NCBI RefSeq assembly: GCF_029227915.1
Contig: NC_079887.1
Coordinates: 27,093,650 to 27,157,649 of the forward strand
DNA from: Hydractinia symbiolongicarpus
Lineage: Eukaryota > Cnidaria > Hydrozoa > Anthoathecata > Hydractiniidae
Length of the DNA stretch: 64,000 nt
Direction of reading: 5' to 3'
Made by a program: the position numbers and the translations under genes
In this document: piece by piece, positions 22,438 to 34,171 of the stretch
Layout: every line of letters starts with the position of its first letter
How positions within the stretch are numbered: the first letter of the stretch is position 1
Notes under the pieces: model-generated
What the model saw: the letters and a program-made list of their open reading frames with translations, nothing else
The model's database searches: none
Told to the model about the DNA's origin: nothing

Positions 22438-25400
22438 GTAGTTTTCAAAAATGTTTTCATTTTTGATGAGACGCTGAATAAAAGCAGTTTAATCGCCGGC
22501 AAACGAAAACCTGCGATTTCCCTAAATCCCGGACTCGGCCCGTATAGTCAAAAGTATACAAAGAAAGTACCAAGGGAGTAAACTCATTTCCAGAACGATT
22601 TTTTAAATTATTTTTTCACCACTAAAACGCATAAGACTTGTAGTTTTTAAAAATGTTTTCATTTTTGATGAGACGCTGAATAAAAGAAGTTTAATCGCCG
22701 GCAAACGAAAACCCGCGATTTCCCGTAAATCCCGGGTTTGGCCCGTATAGTCGAATGTATACAAAGAAAGTACCCTGTGAGTAAACTCATTTCCAGAACG
22801 ATTTTTTAAATTATTTTTTCACCACTAAAACGCATCAGACTTGTAGTTTTTAAAAATGTTTTCATTTTTGATGAGACGCTGAATAAAAGAAGTTTAATCG
22901 CCGGCAAACGAAAACCCGCGATTTCCCGTAAGTCCCGGCTTGGCACGTATAGTCGAATGTATACAAAGAAAGTACCCTGTGAGTAAACTCATTTCCAGAA
23001 CGATTTTTTAAATTATTTCTTCACCACTAAAGCCCATGAGACTTGTAGTTTTTAAAAATGTTTTCATTTTTGATGAGACGCTGAATAAAAGAAGTTTAAT
23101 CGCCGGCAAACGAAAACCCGCTATTTCCCGTAAATCCCGGCTTGGCACGTATAGTCGAATGTATACAAAGAAAGTACCCTGTGAGTAAACTCATTTCCAG
23201 AACGATTTTTTAAATTATTTTTTCACCACTATAGCCCATGAGACTTGTAGTTTTCAAAAATGTTTTCATTTTTGATGAGACGCTGAATAAAAGCAGTTTA
23301 ATCGCCGGCAAACGAAAACCTGCGATTTCCCTAACTCCCGGACTCGGCCCGTATAGTCAAAAGTATACAAAGAAAGTACCAAGGGAGTAAACTCATTTCC
23401 AGAACGATTTTTTAAATTATTTTTTCACCACTAAAACGCATAAGACTTGTAGTTTTTAAAAATGTTTTCATTTTTGATGAGACGCTGAATAAAAGAAGTT
23501 TAATCGCCGGCAAACGAAAACCCGCGATTTCCCGTAAATCCCGCGCTTGGCCCGTATAGTCAAAAGCATACAAAGAAAGTACCCAGGGAGTAAACTCATT
23601 TCTCGAACGATTTTTTATGTTATTTTTTTACCACTAAACGCATGAGATTTGTAGTTTTTAAAAATATTTCATATTTGATGGGACGCTGAATAAAAGAAGT
23701 TTAATCGCCGGCAAACGAAAATCCGCGATTTCCCGTAAATCCCGGACTCGGCCCGTATAGTCAAAAGTATACAAAGAAAGTACCCAGGGAGTAAACTCAT
23801 TTCCCGAACGATTTTTTAAATTATTTTTTCACCACTAAAACGCATGAGACTTGTAGTTTTCAAAAATGTTTTCATTTTTGATGAGACGCTGAATAAAAGC
23901 AGTTTAATCGCCGGCAAACGAAAACCTGCGATTTCCCTAAATCCCGGACTCGGCCCGTATAGTCAAAAGTATACAAAGAAAGTACCCAGGGAGTAAACTC
24001 ATTTCCAGAACGATTTTTTAAAATATATTTTCACCACTAAAACGCATGAGACTTGTAGTTTTTAAAAATGTTTTCATTTTTGATGAGACGCTGAATAAAA
24101 GAAGTTTAATCGCCGGTAAACGAAAACCCGCGATTTCCCTTAAATCCCGGCTTGGCCCATATAGTCAAAAGTATACAAAGAAAGTACCCAGGGAGTAAAC
24201 TCATTTTCCGAACGATTTTTTAAATTATTTTTTCACCACTAAAACGCATGAGACTTGTAGTTTTCAAAAATGTTTTCATTTTTGATGAGATGCTGAATAA
24301 AAGCAATTTAATCGCCGGCAAACGAAAACCTGCGATTTCCCTAAATCCCGGACTCGGCCCGTATAGTCAAAAGTATACAAAGAAAGTACCAAGGGAGTAA
24401 ACTCATTTCCAGAACGATTTTTTAAATTATTTTTTCACCACTAAAACGCATAAGACTTGTAGTTTTTAAAAATGTTTTCATTTTTGATGAGACGCGGAAT
24501 AAAAGAAGTTTAATCGCCGGCAAACGAAAACCCGCGATTTCCCGTAAATCCCGGGTTTGGCCCGTATAGTCAAAAGTATACAAAGAAAGTACCCAGGGAG
24601 TAAACTCATTTCCCGAACGATTTTTTATAGTATTTTTTTACCACTAAACGCATGAGACTTGTAGTTTTTAAAAATATTTTCATATTTGATGGAACGCTGA
24701 ATAAAAGAAGTTTAATCGCCGGCAAACGAAAACCCGCGATTTCCCGTAAATCCCGGCTTGGCCCGTATAGTCAAAAGTATACAAAGAAAGTACCCAGGGA
24801 GTAAACTCATTTCCCGAACGATTTTTTAAATTATTTTTTCACCACTAAAACGCATGAGACTTGTAGTTTTCAAAAATGTTTTCATTTTTGATAAGACGCT
24901 GAATAAAAGTAGTTTAATCGCCGGCAAACGAAAACCCGCGATTTCGCTAAATCCTGGACTCGGCCCGTATAGTCAAAAGTATACAAAGAAAATACCCAGG
25001 GAGTAAACTCATTTCCAGAACGATTTTTTAAATTATTTTTTCACCACTAAAACGCATAAGACTTGTAGTTTTCAAGAATGTTTTCATTTTTGATAAGACG
25101 CTGAATAAAAGTAGTTTAATCGCCGGCAAACGAAAACCCGCGATTTCGCTAAATCCTGGACTCGGCCCGTATAGTCAAAAGTATACAAAGAAAATACCCA
25201 GGGAGTAAACTCATTTCCAGAACGATTTTTTAAATTATTTTTTCACCACTAAAACGCATAAGACTTGTAGTTTTTAAAAATGTTTTCATTTTTGATGAGA
25301 CGCTGAATAAAAGAAGTTTAATCGCCGGCAAACGAAAACCCGCGATTTCCCGTAAATCCCGCGCTTGGCCCGTATAGTCAAAAGCATACAAAGAAAGTAC

Positions 25401-26174
25401 CCAGGGAGTAAACTCATTTCTCGAACGATTTTTTATGTTATTTTTTTACCACTAAACGCATGAGATTTGTAGTTTTTAAAAATATTTCATATTTGATGGG
25501 ACGCTGAATAAAAGAAGTTTAATCGCCGGCAAACGAAAATCCGCGATTTCCCGTAAATCCCGGACTCGGCCCGTATAGTCAAAAGTATACAAAGAAAGTA
25601 CCCAGGGAGTAAACTCATTTCCCGAACGATTTTTTAAATTATTTTTTCACCACTAAAACGCATGAGACTTGTAGTTTTCAAAAATGTTTTCATTTTTGAT
25701 GAGACGCTGAATAAAAGCAGTTTAATCGCCGGCAAACGAAAACCTGCGATTTCCCTAAATCCCGGACTCGGCCCGTATAGTCAAAAGTATACAAAGAAAG
25801 TACCCAGGGAGTAAACTCATTTCCAGAACGATTTTTTAAAATATATTTTCACCACTAAAACGCATGAGACTTGTAGTTTTTAAAAATGTTTTCATTTTTG
25901 ATGAGACGCTGAATAAAAGAAGTTTAATCGCCGGTAAACGAAAACCCGCGATTTCCCTTAAATCCCGGCTTGGCCCGTATAGTCAAAAGTATACAAAGAA
26001 AGTACCCAGGGAGTAAACTCATTTTCCGAACGATTTTTTAAATTATTTTTTCACCACTAAAACGCATGAGACTTGTAGTTTTCAAAAATGTTTTCATTTT
26101 TGATGAGATGCTGAATAAAAGCAGTTTAATCGCCGGCAAACGAAAACCTGCGATTTCCCTAAATCCCAGACTCG
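22438..26174 (+). repeat. Mosaic satellite segment between the 6065-bp duplicates
   Basis: Recombines modules seen elsewhere. E-like monomers at 22740-23240 repeat those just upstream. The AAAGCATAC module with GAGATTTGTAG and AAATATTTCATATTTG appears at about 23566 and 25384 (and earlier at 19521). GATAAGACGCTG with AAAGTAG occurs at about 24890 and 25093, one monomer apart. No gene is seen. Confidence 0.8.
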
Positions 26175-28502
26175 GCCCGTATAGTCAAAAGTATACAAAG
26201 AAAGTACCAAGGGAGTAAACTCATTTCCAGAACGATTTTTTAAATTATTTTTTCACCACTAAAACGCATAAGACTTGTAGTTTTTAAAAATGTTTTCATT
26301 TTTGATGAGACGCTGAATAAAAGAAGTTTAATCGCCGGCAAACGAAAACCCGCGATTTCCCGTAAATCCCACGCTTGGCCCGTATAGTCAAAAGCATACA
26401 AAGAAAGTACCCAGGGAGTAAACTCATTTCCCGAACGATTTTTTATGTTATTTTTTTACCACTAAACGCATGAGACTTGTAGTTTTCAAAAATATTTTCA
26501 TATTTGATGGGACGCTGAATAAAAGAAGTTTAATCGCCGGCAAACGAAAATCCGCGATTTCCCGTAAATCCCGGACTCGGCCCGTATAGTCAAAAGTATA
26601 CAAAGAAAGTACCCAGGGAGTAAACTCATTTCCCGATCGATTTTTTAAATTTTTTTTTCACCACTAAAACGCATGAGACTTGTAGTTTTCAAAAATGTTT
26701 TCATTTTCGATGAGACGCTGAATAAAAGCAGTTTAATCGCCGGCAAACGAAAACCTGCGATTTCCCTAAATCCCGGACTCGGCCCGTATAGTCAAAAGTA
26801 TACAAAGAAAGTACCCAGGGAGTAAACTCATTTCCAGAACGATTTTTTAAATTATATTTTCACCACTAAAACGCATGAGACTTGTAGTTTTTAAAAATGT
26901 TTTCATTTTTGATGAGACGCTGAATAAAAGAAGTTTAATCGCCGGCAAACGAAAACCCGCGATTTCCCGTAAATCCCGGCTTGGCCCGTATAGTCAAAAG
27001 TATACAAAGAAAGTACCCAGGGAGTAAACTCATTTACCGAACGATTTTTTAAATTATTTTTCACCACTAAAACGCATGAGACTTGTAGTTTTCAAAAATG
27101 TTTTCATTTTTGATGAGACGCTGAATAAAAGCAGTTTAATCGCCGGCAAACGAAAACCTGCGATTTCCCTAAATCCCGGACTCGGCCCGTTTAGTCAAAA
27201 GTAAACAAAGAAAGTACCCAGGGAGTAAACTCATTTCCAGAACGATTTTTTAAATTATTTTTTCACCACTAAAACGCATAAGACTTGTAGTTTTCAAAAA
27301 TATTTTCATATTTGATGGGACGCTGAATAAAAGAAGTTTAATCGCCGGCAAACGAAAACCTGCGATTTCCCGTAAATCCTGGACTCGGCCCGTATAGTCA
27401 AAAGTATACAAAGAAAGTACCCTGTGAGTAAACTCATTTCCCAAACGATTTTTTAAATTATTATTTCACCACTAAAACGCATGAGACTTGTAGTTTTCAA
27501 GAATGTTTTCATTTTTGATGAGACGCTGAATGAAAGCAGTTTAATCGCCGGCAAACGAAAACCCGCGATTTCCCGTAAATCCCGGACTCGGCCCGTATAG
27601 TCGAAAGTATACAAAGAAAGTACCCAGGGAGTAAACTCATTTCCCGTACGATTTTTTAAATTATTTTTTCACCCCTAAAGCCCATGAGACTTGTAGTTTT
27701 CAATAATGTTTTCATTTTTGATGAGACGCTTAATGAAAGAGGTTTAATCGCCGGCAAACGAAATCCCGCGTTTTCCCGTAAATCCGGGGCTTGGCCCGTA
27801 TTGTCAAATGTATACAAAGAAAGTACCCAGGGAGTAAACTCATTTCCCGAACGATTTTTAAAATTTTTTTTTCACAACTAAAACGCATGAGACTTGTAGT
27901 TTTCAAAAATGTTTTCATTTTTGATGAGACGCTTAATGAAAGAGGTTTAATCGCCGGAAAACGAAAACCCGCGATTTCCCGTAAATCCCGGGTTTGGCCC
28001 GTATAGTCGAATGTATACAAAGAAAGTACCCTGTGAGTAAACTCATTTCCAGAACGATTTTTTAAATTATTTTTTCACCACTAAAACGCATCAGACTTGT
28101 AGTTTTTAAAAATGTTTTCATTTTTGATGAGACGCTGAATAAAAGAAGATTAATCGCCGGCAAACGAAAACCCGCGATTTCCCGTAAATCCCGGCTTGGC
28201 ACGTATAGTCGAATGTATACAAAGAAAGTACCCTGTGAGTAAACTCATTTCCAGAACGATTTTTTAAATTATTTCTTCACCACTAAAGCCCATGAGACTT
28301 GTAGTTTTTAAAAATGTTTTCATTTTTGATGAGACGCTGAATAAAAGAAGTTTAATCGCCGGCAAACGAAAACCCGCTATTTCCCGTAAATCCCGGCTTG
28401 GCACGTATAGTCGAATGTATACAAAGAAAGTACCCTGTGAGTAAACTCATTTCCAGAACGATTTTTTAAATTATTTTTTCACCACTATAGCCCATGAGAC
28501 TT
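26175..28502 (+). repeat. Block of about 11.5 monomers, copy 2 of the 6065-bp-spaced duplication
   Basis: Partner of 20110-22437 with the same marker order. Differences are scattered single bases, for example AATAAAAGCAG versus AATGAAAGCAG. Confidence 0.87.
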
Positions 28503-29417
28503 GTAGTTTTTAAAAATGTTGTCATTTTTGATGAGACGCTGAATAAAAGAAGTTTAATCGCCGGCAAACGAAAACCCGTGATTTCCCGTAAATCCCGGCT
28601 TGGCCCGTATAGTCAAAAGTATACAAAGAAGGTACCCAGGGAGTAAACTCATTTCCCGAACGATTTTTTAAATTATTTTTTCACCACTAAAACGCATGAG
28701 ACTTGTAGTTTTCAAAAATGTTTTCATTTTTGATGAGACGCTGAATAAAAGCAGTTTAATCGCCGGCAAACGAAAACCTGCGATTTCCCTAAATCCCGGA
28801 CTCGGCCCGTATAGTCAAAAGTATACAAAGAAAGTACCAAGGGTGTAAACTCATTTCCAGAACGATTTTTTAAATTATTTTTTCACCACTAAAACGCATA
28901 AGACTTGTAGTTTTTAAAAATGTTTTCATTTTTGATGAGACGCTGAATAAAAGAAGTTTATTCGCCGGCAAACGAAAACCCGCGATTTCCCGTAAATCCC
29001 GCGCTTGGCCTGTATAGTCAAAAGCATACAAAGAAAGTACCCAGGGAGTAAACTCATTTCCCGAACGATTTTTTATGTTATTTTTTTACCACTAAACGCA
29101 TGAGATTTGTAGTTTTCAAAAATATTTTCATATTTGATGGGACGCTGAATAAAAGAAGTTTAATCGCCGGCAAACGAAAATCCGCGATTTCCCGTAAATC
29201 CCGGACTCGGCCCGTATAGTCAAAAGTATACAAAGAAAGTACCCAGGGAGTAAACTCATTTCCCGAACGATTTTTTAAATTATTTTTTCACCACTAAAAC
29301 GCATGAGACTTGTAGTTTTCAAAAATGTTTTCATTTTTGATGAGACGCTGAATAAAAGCAGTTTAATCGCCGGCAAACGAAAACCTGCGATTTCCCTAAA
29401 TCCCGGACTCGGCCCGT
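28503..29417 (+). repeat. Mosaic satellite segment leading into the 606-bp trimers
   Basis: Four to five monomers, including the AAAGCATAC module (about 29024) followed by a C-like monomer with GAGATTTG. No gene is seen. Confidence 0.78.
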
Positions 29418-31640
29418 ATAGTCAAAAGTATACAAAGAAAGTACCCAGGGAGTAAACTCATTTCCAGAACGATTTTTTAAATTATATTTTCACCACTAAA
29501 ACGCATGAGACTTGTAGTTTTTAAAAATGTTTTCATTTTTGATGAGGCGCTGAATAAAAGAAGTTTAATCGCCGGTAAACGAAAACCCGCGATTTCCCGT
29601 AAATCCCGGCTTGGCCCGTATAGTCAAAAGTATACAAAGAAAGTACCCAGGGAGTAAACTCATTTTCCGAACGATTTTTTAAATTATTTTTTCACCACTA
29701 AAACGCATGAGACTTGTAGTTTTCAAAAATGTTTTCATTTTTGATGAGATGCTGAATAAAAGCAGTTTAATCGCCGGCAAACGAAAACCTGCGATTTCCC
29801 TAAATCCCGGACTCGGCCCGTATAGTCAAAAGTATACAAAGAAAGTACCAAGGGAGTAAACTCATTTCCAGAACGATTTTTTAAATTATTTTTTCACCAC
29901 TAAAACGCATGAGACTTGTAGTTTTCAAAAATGTTTTCATTTTTGATGAGACGCTGAATAAAAGCAGTTTAATCGCCGGCAAACGAAAACCTGCGATTTC
30001 CCTAAATCCCGGACTCGGCCCGTATAGTCAAAAGTATACAAAGAAAGTACCCAGGGAGTAAACTCATTTCCAGAACGATTTTTTAAATTATATTTTCACC
30101 ACTAAAACGCATGAGACTTGTAGTTTTTAAAAATGTTTTCATTTTTGATGAGACGCTGAATAAAAGAAGTTTAATCGCCGGTAAACGAAAACCCGCGATT
30201 TCCCGTAAATCCCGGCTTGGCCCGTATAGTCAAAAGTATACAAAGAAAGTACCCAGGGAGTAAACTCATTTTCCGAACGATTTTTTAAATTATTTTTTCA
30301 CCACTAAAACGCATGAGACTTGTAGTTTTCAAAAATGTTTTCATTTTTGATGAGATGCTGAATAAAAGCAGTTTAATCGCCGGCAAACGAAAACCTGCGA
30401 TTTCCCTAAATCCCGGACTCGGCCCGTATAGTCAAAAGTATACAAAGAAAGTACCAAGGGAGTAAACTCATTTCCAGAACGATTTTTTAAATTATTTTTT
30501 CACCACTAAAACGCATGAGACTTGTAGTTTTCAAAAATGTTTTCATTTTTGATGAGACGCTGAATAAAAGCAGTTTAATCGCCGGCAAACGAAAACCTGC
30601 GATTTCCCTAAATCCCGGACTCGGCCCGTATAGTCAAAAGTATACAAAGAAAGTACCCAGGGAGTAAACTCATTTCCAGAACGATTTTTTAAATTATATT
30701 TTCACCACTAAAACGCATGAGACTTGTAGTTTTTAAAAATGTTTTCATTTTTGATGAGGCGCTGAATAAAAGAAGTTTAATCGCCGGTAAACGAAAACCC
30801 GCGATTTCCCGTAAATCCCGGCTTGGCCCGTATAGTCAAAAGTATACAAAGAAAGTACCCAGGGAGTAAACTCATTTTCCGAACGATTGTTTAAATTATT
30901 TTTTCACCACTAAAACGCATGAGACTTGTAGTTTTCAAAAATGTTTTCATTTTTGATGAGATGCTGAATAAAAGCAGTTTAATCGCCGGCAAACGAAAAC
31001 CTGCGATTTCCCTAAATCCCGGACTCGGCCCGTATAGTCAAAAGTATACAAAGAAAGTACCAAGGGAGTAAACTCATTTCCAGAACGATTTTTTAAATTA
31101 TTTTTTCACCACTAAAACGCATGAGACTTGTAGTTTTCAAAAATGTTTTCATTTTTGATGAGACGCTGAATAAAAGCAGTTTAATCGCCGGCAAACGAAA
31201 ACCTGCGATTTCCCTAAATCCCGGACTCGGCCCGTATAGTCAAAAGTATACAAAGAAAGTACCCAGGGAGTAAACTCATTTCCAGAACGATTTTTTAAAT
31301 TATATTTTCACCACTAAAACGCATGAGACTTGTAGTTTTTAAAAATGTTTTCATTTTTGATGAGACGCTGAATAAAAGAAGTTTAATCGCCGGTAAACGA
31401 AAACTCGCGATTTCCCGTAAATCCCGGCTTGGCCCGTATAGTCAAAAGTATACAAAGAAAGTACCCAGGGAGTAAACTCATTTTCCGAACGATTTTTTAA
31501 ATTATTTTTTCACCACTAAAACGCATGAGACTTGTAGTTTTCAAAAATGTTTTCATTTTTGATGAGATGCTGAATAAAAGCAGTTTAATCGCCGGCAAAC
31601 GAAAACCTGCGATTTCCCTAAATCCCGGACTCGGCCCGTA
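29418..31640 (+). repeat. 606-bp trimeric higher-order repeat (three full units plus flanking monomers)
   Basis: GTATAG unit starts fall at 29618, 30224, 30830 and 31436, exactly 606 bp apart. Monomer 1 has CATTTTCCGAACG and GAGATGCTG. Monomer 2 has ACCAAGGGAG and AAGCAG. Monomer 3 has TTATATTTTCACC and CGCCGGTAAACG. The GAGATGCTG base lands at 29745, 30351, 30957 and 31563. Units are nearly identical, making this the most regular stretch in the window. Confidence 0.9.
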
Positions 31641-32817
31641 TAGTCAAAAGTATACAAAGAAAGTACCAAGGGAGTAAACTCATTTCCAGAACGATTTTTT
31701 AAATTATTTTTTCACCACTAAAACGCATAAGACTTGTAGTTTTTAAAAATGTTTTCATTTTTGATGAGACGCTGAATAAAAGAAGTTTAATCGCCGGCAA
31801 ACGAAAACCCGCGATTTCCCGTAAATCCCACGCTTGGCCCGTATAGTCAAAAGCATACAAAGAAAGTACCCAGGGAGTAAACTCATTTCCCGAACGATTT
31901 TTTATGTTATTTTTTTACCACTAAACGCATGAGACTTGTAGTTTTCAAAAATATTTTCATATTTGATGGGACGCTGAATAAAAGAAGTTTAATCGCCGGC
32001 AAACGAAAATCCGCGATTTCCCGTAAATCCCGGACTCGGCCCGTATAGTCAAAAGTATACAAAGAAAGTACCCAGGGAGTAAACTCATTTCCCGAACGAT
32101 TTTTTAAATTATTTTTTCACCACTAAAACGCATGAGACTTGTAGTTTTCAAAAATGTTTTCATTTTTGATGAGACGCTGAATAAAAGCAGTTTAATCGCC
32201 GGCAAACGAAAACCTGCGATTTCCCTAAATCCCGGACTCGGCCCGTATAGTCAAAAGTATACAAAGAAAGTACCCAGGGAGTAAACTCATTTCCAGAACG
32301 ATTTTTTAAATTATATTTTCACCACTAAAACGCATGAGACTTGTAGTTTTTAAAAATGTTTTCATTTTTGATGAGACGCTGAATAAAATAAGTTTAATCG
32401 CCGGCAAACGAAAACCCGCGATTTCCCGTAAATCCCGGCTTGGCCCGTATAGTCAAAAGTATACAAAGAAAGTACCCAGGGAGTAAACTCATTTACCGAA
32501 CGATTTTTTAAATTATTTTTTCACCACTAAAACGCATGAGACTTGTAGTTTTCAAAAATGTTTTCATTTTTGATGAGACGCTGAATAAAAGCAGTTTAAT
32601 CGCCGGCAAACGAAAACCTGCGATTTCCCTAAATCCCGGACTCGGCCCGTATAGTCAAAAGTATACAAAGAAAGTACCCAGGGAGTAAACTCATTTCCAG
32701 AACGATTTTTTAAATTATTTTTTCACCACTAAAACGCATAAGACTTGTAGTTTTTAAAAATATTTTCATTTTTGGTGAGACGCTGAATAAAAGAAGTTTA
32801 ATCGCCGGCAAACGATA

Positions 32818-32819
32818 TT
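32818..32819 (+). other. Junction of a 100-bp deletion within a satellite monomer
   Basis: The text reads CGGCAAACGA directly followed by TATTATTT. In the duplicate (42421-42540) these are separated by 100 bp, 42431-42530. Monomer phase is broken here only, leaving a monomer of about half length. Only about one base of microhomology is available at the junction. Confidence 0.88.
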
Positions 32820-33156
32820 ATTTTTTTACCACTAAACGCATGAGACTGGTAGTTTTCAAAAATATTTTCATATTTGATGGGACGCTGAATAAAAGAAGTT
32901 TAATCGCCGGCAAACGAAAATCCGCGATTTCCCGTAAATCCCGGACTCGGCCCGTATAGTCAAAAGTATACAAAGAAAGTACCCAGGGAGTAAACTCATT
33001 TCCCGAACGATTTTTTAAATTATATTTTCACCACTAAAACGCATGAGACTTGTAGTTTTCAAAAATGTTTTCATTTTTGATGAGACGCTGAATAAAAGAA
33101 GTTTAATCGCCGGCAAACGAAAACTCACGACTTCCCGTAAATCCCGGGCTTGGCCC

Positions 33157-34140
33157 GTATAGTCAAAAGTATACAAAGAAAGTACCCAGGGAGTAAACTC
33201 ATTTCCCGAACGATTTTTTAAATTACTTTTTTACCACTAAAACACATGAGACTTGTAGTTTTTAAAAATGTTTTCATTTTTGATGAGACGCTGAATAAAA
33301 GAAGTTTAATTGCCGGCAAACGAAAACCTGCGATTTCCCGTAAATCCTGGACTCGGCCCGTATAGTCAAAAGTATACAAAGAAAGTACCCAGGGAGTAAA
33401 CTCATTTCCCAAACGATTTTTTAAATTATTATTTCACCACTAAAACGCATGAGACTTGTAGTTTTCAAGAATGTTTTCATTTTTGATGAGACGCTGAATA
33501 AAAGCAGTTTAATCGCCGGCAAACGAAAACCCGCGATTTCCCGTAAATCCCGGGCTTGGCCCGTATAGTCAAAAGTATACAAAGAAAGTACCCTGTGAGT
33601 AAACTCATTTCCAGAACGATTTTTTAAATTATTTTTTCACCACTAAAACGCATGAGACTTGTAGTTTTCAAAAATGTTTTCATTTTTGATGAGACGCTGA
33701 ATAAAAGAAGTTTAATCGCCGGCAAACGAAAACCCGCGACTTCCCGTAAATCCCGGGCTTGGCCCGTATAGTCAAAAGTATACAAAGAAAGTACCCAGGG
33801 AGTAAACTCATTTCCCGAACGATTTTTTAAATTACTTTTTCACCACTAAAACGCATGAGACTTGTAGTTTTTAAAAATGTTTTCATTTTTGATGAGACGC
33901 TGAATAAAAGAAGTTTAATTGCCGGCAAACGAAAACCTGCGATTTCCCGTAAATCCTGGACTCGGCCCGTATAGTCAAAAGTATACAAAGAAAGTACCCA
34001 GGTAGTAAACTCATTTCCCAAACGATTTTTTAAATTATTATTTCACCACTAAAACGCATGAGACTTGTAGTTTTCAAGAATGTTTTCATTTTTGATGAGA
34101 CGCTGAATAAAAGCAGTTTAATCGCCGGCAAACGAAAACC
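33157..34140 (+). repeat. 609-bp three-monomer tandem duplication
   Basis: Units start at GTATAG at 33157 and 33766, 609 bp apart. Markers are a TTACTTTT monomer with TTTAATTGCCGG and CTGGACTCGG, then a CAAGAATG monomer. The second unit has about two of the three monomers. The same pair is carried in the duplicate at about 42872-43855. Confidence 0.83.
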
Positions 34141-34171
34141 CGCGATTTCCCGTAAATCCCGGACTCGGCCC

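Larger units (their letters stand above)
31234..34140 (+). repeat. About 2.9-kb block, copy 1 of a 9.6-9.7-kb-spaced duplication
   Basis: Matches 40849-43855. The offset is 9615 before about 32818 and 9715 after it, because this copy has a 100-bp deletion. Shared markers are AAAGCATAC, GGTGAGACG, GCATGAGACTGGTAG, CGCGACTTCCCG or CACGACTTCCCG, and TTTAATTGCCGG. Unequal-length partners show the deletion came after the duplication. Confidence 0.87.
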
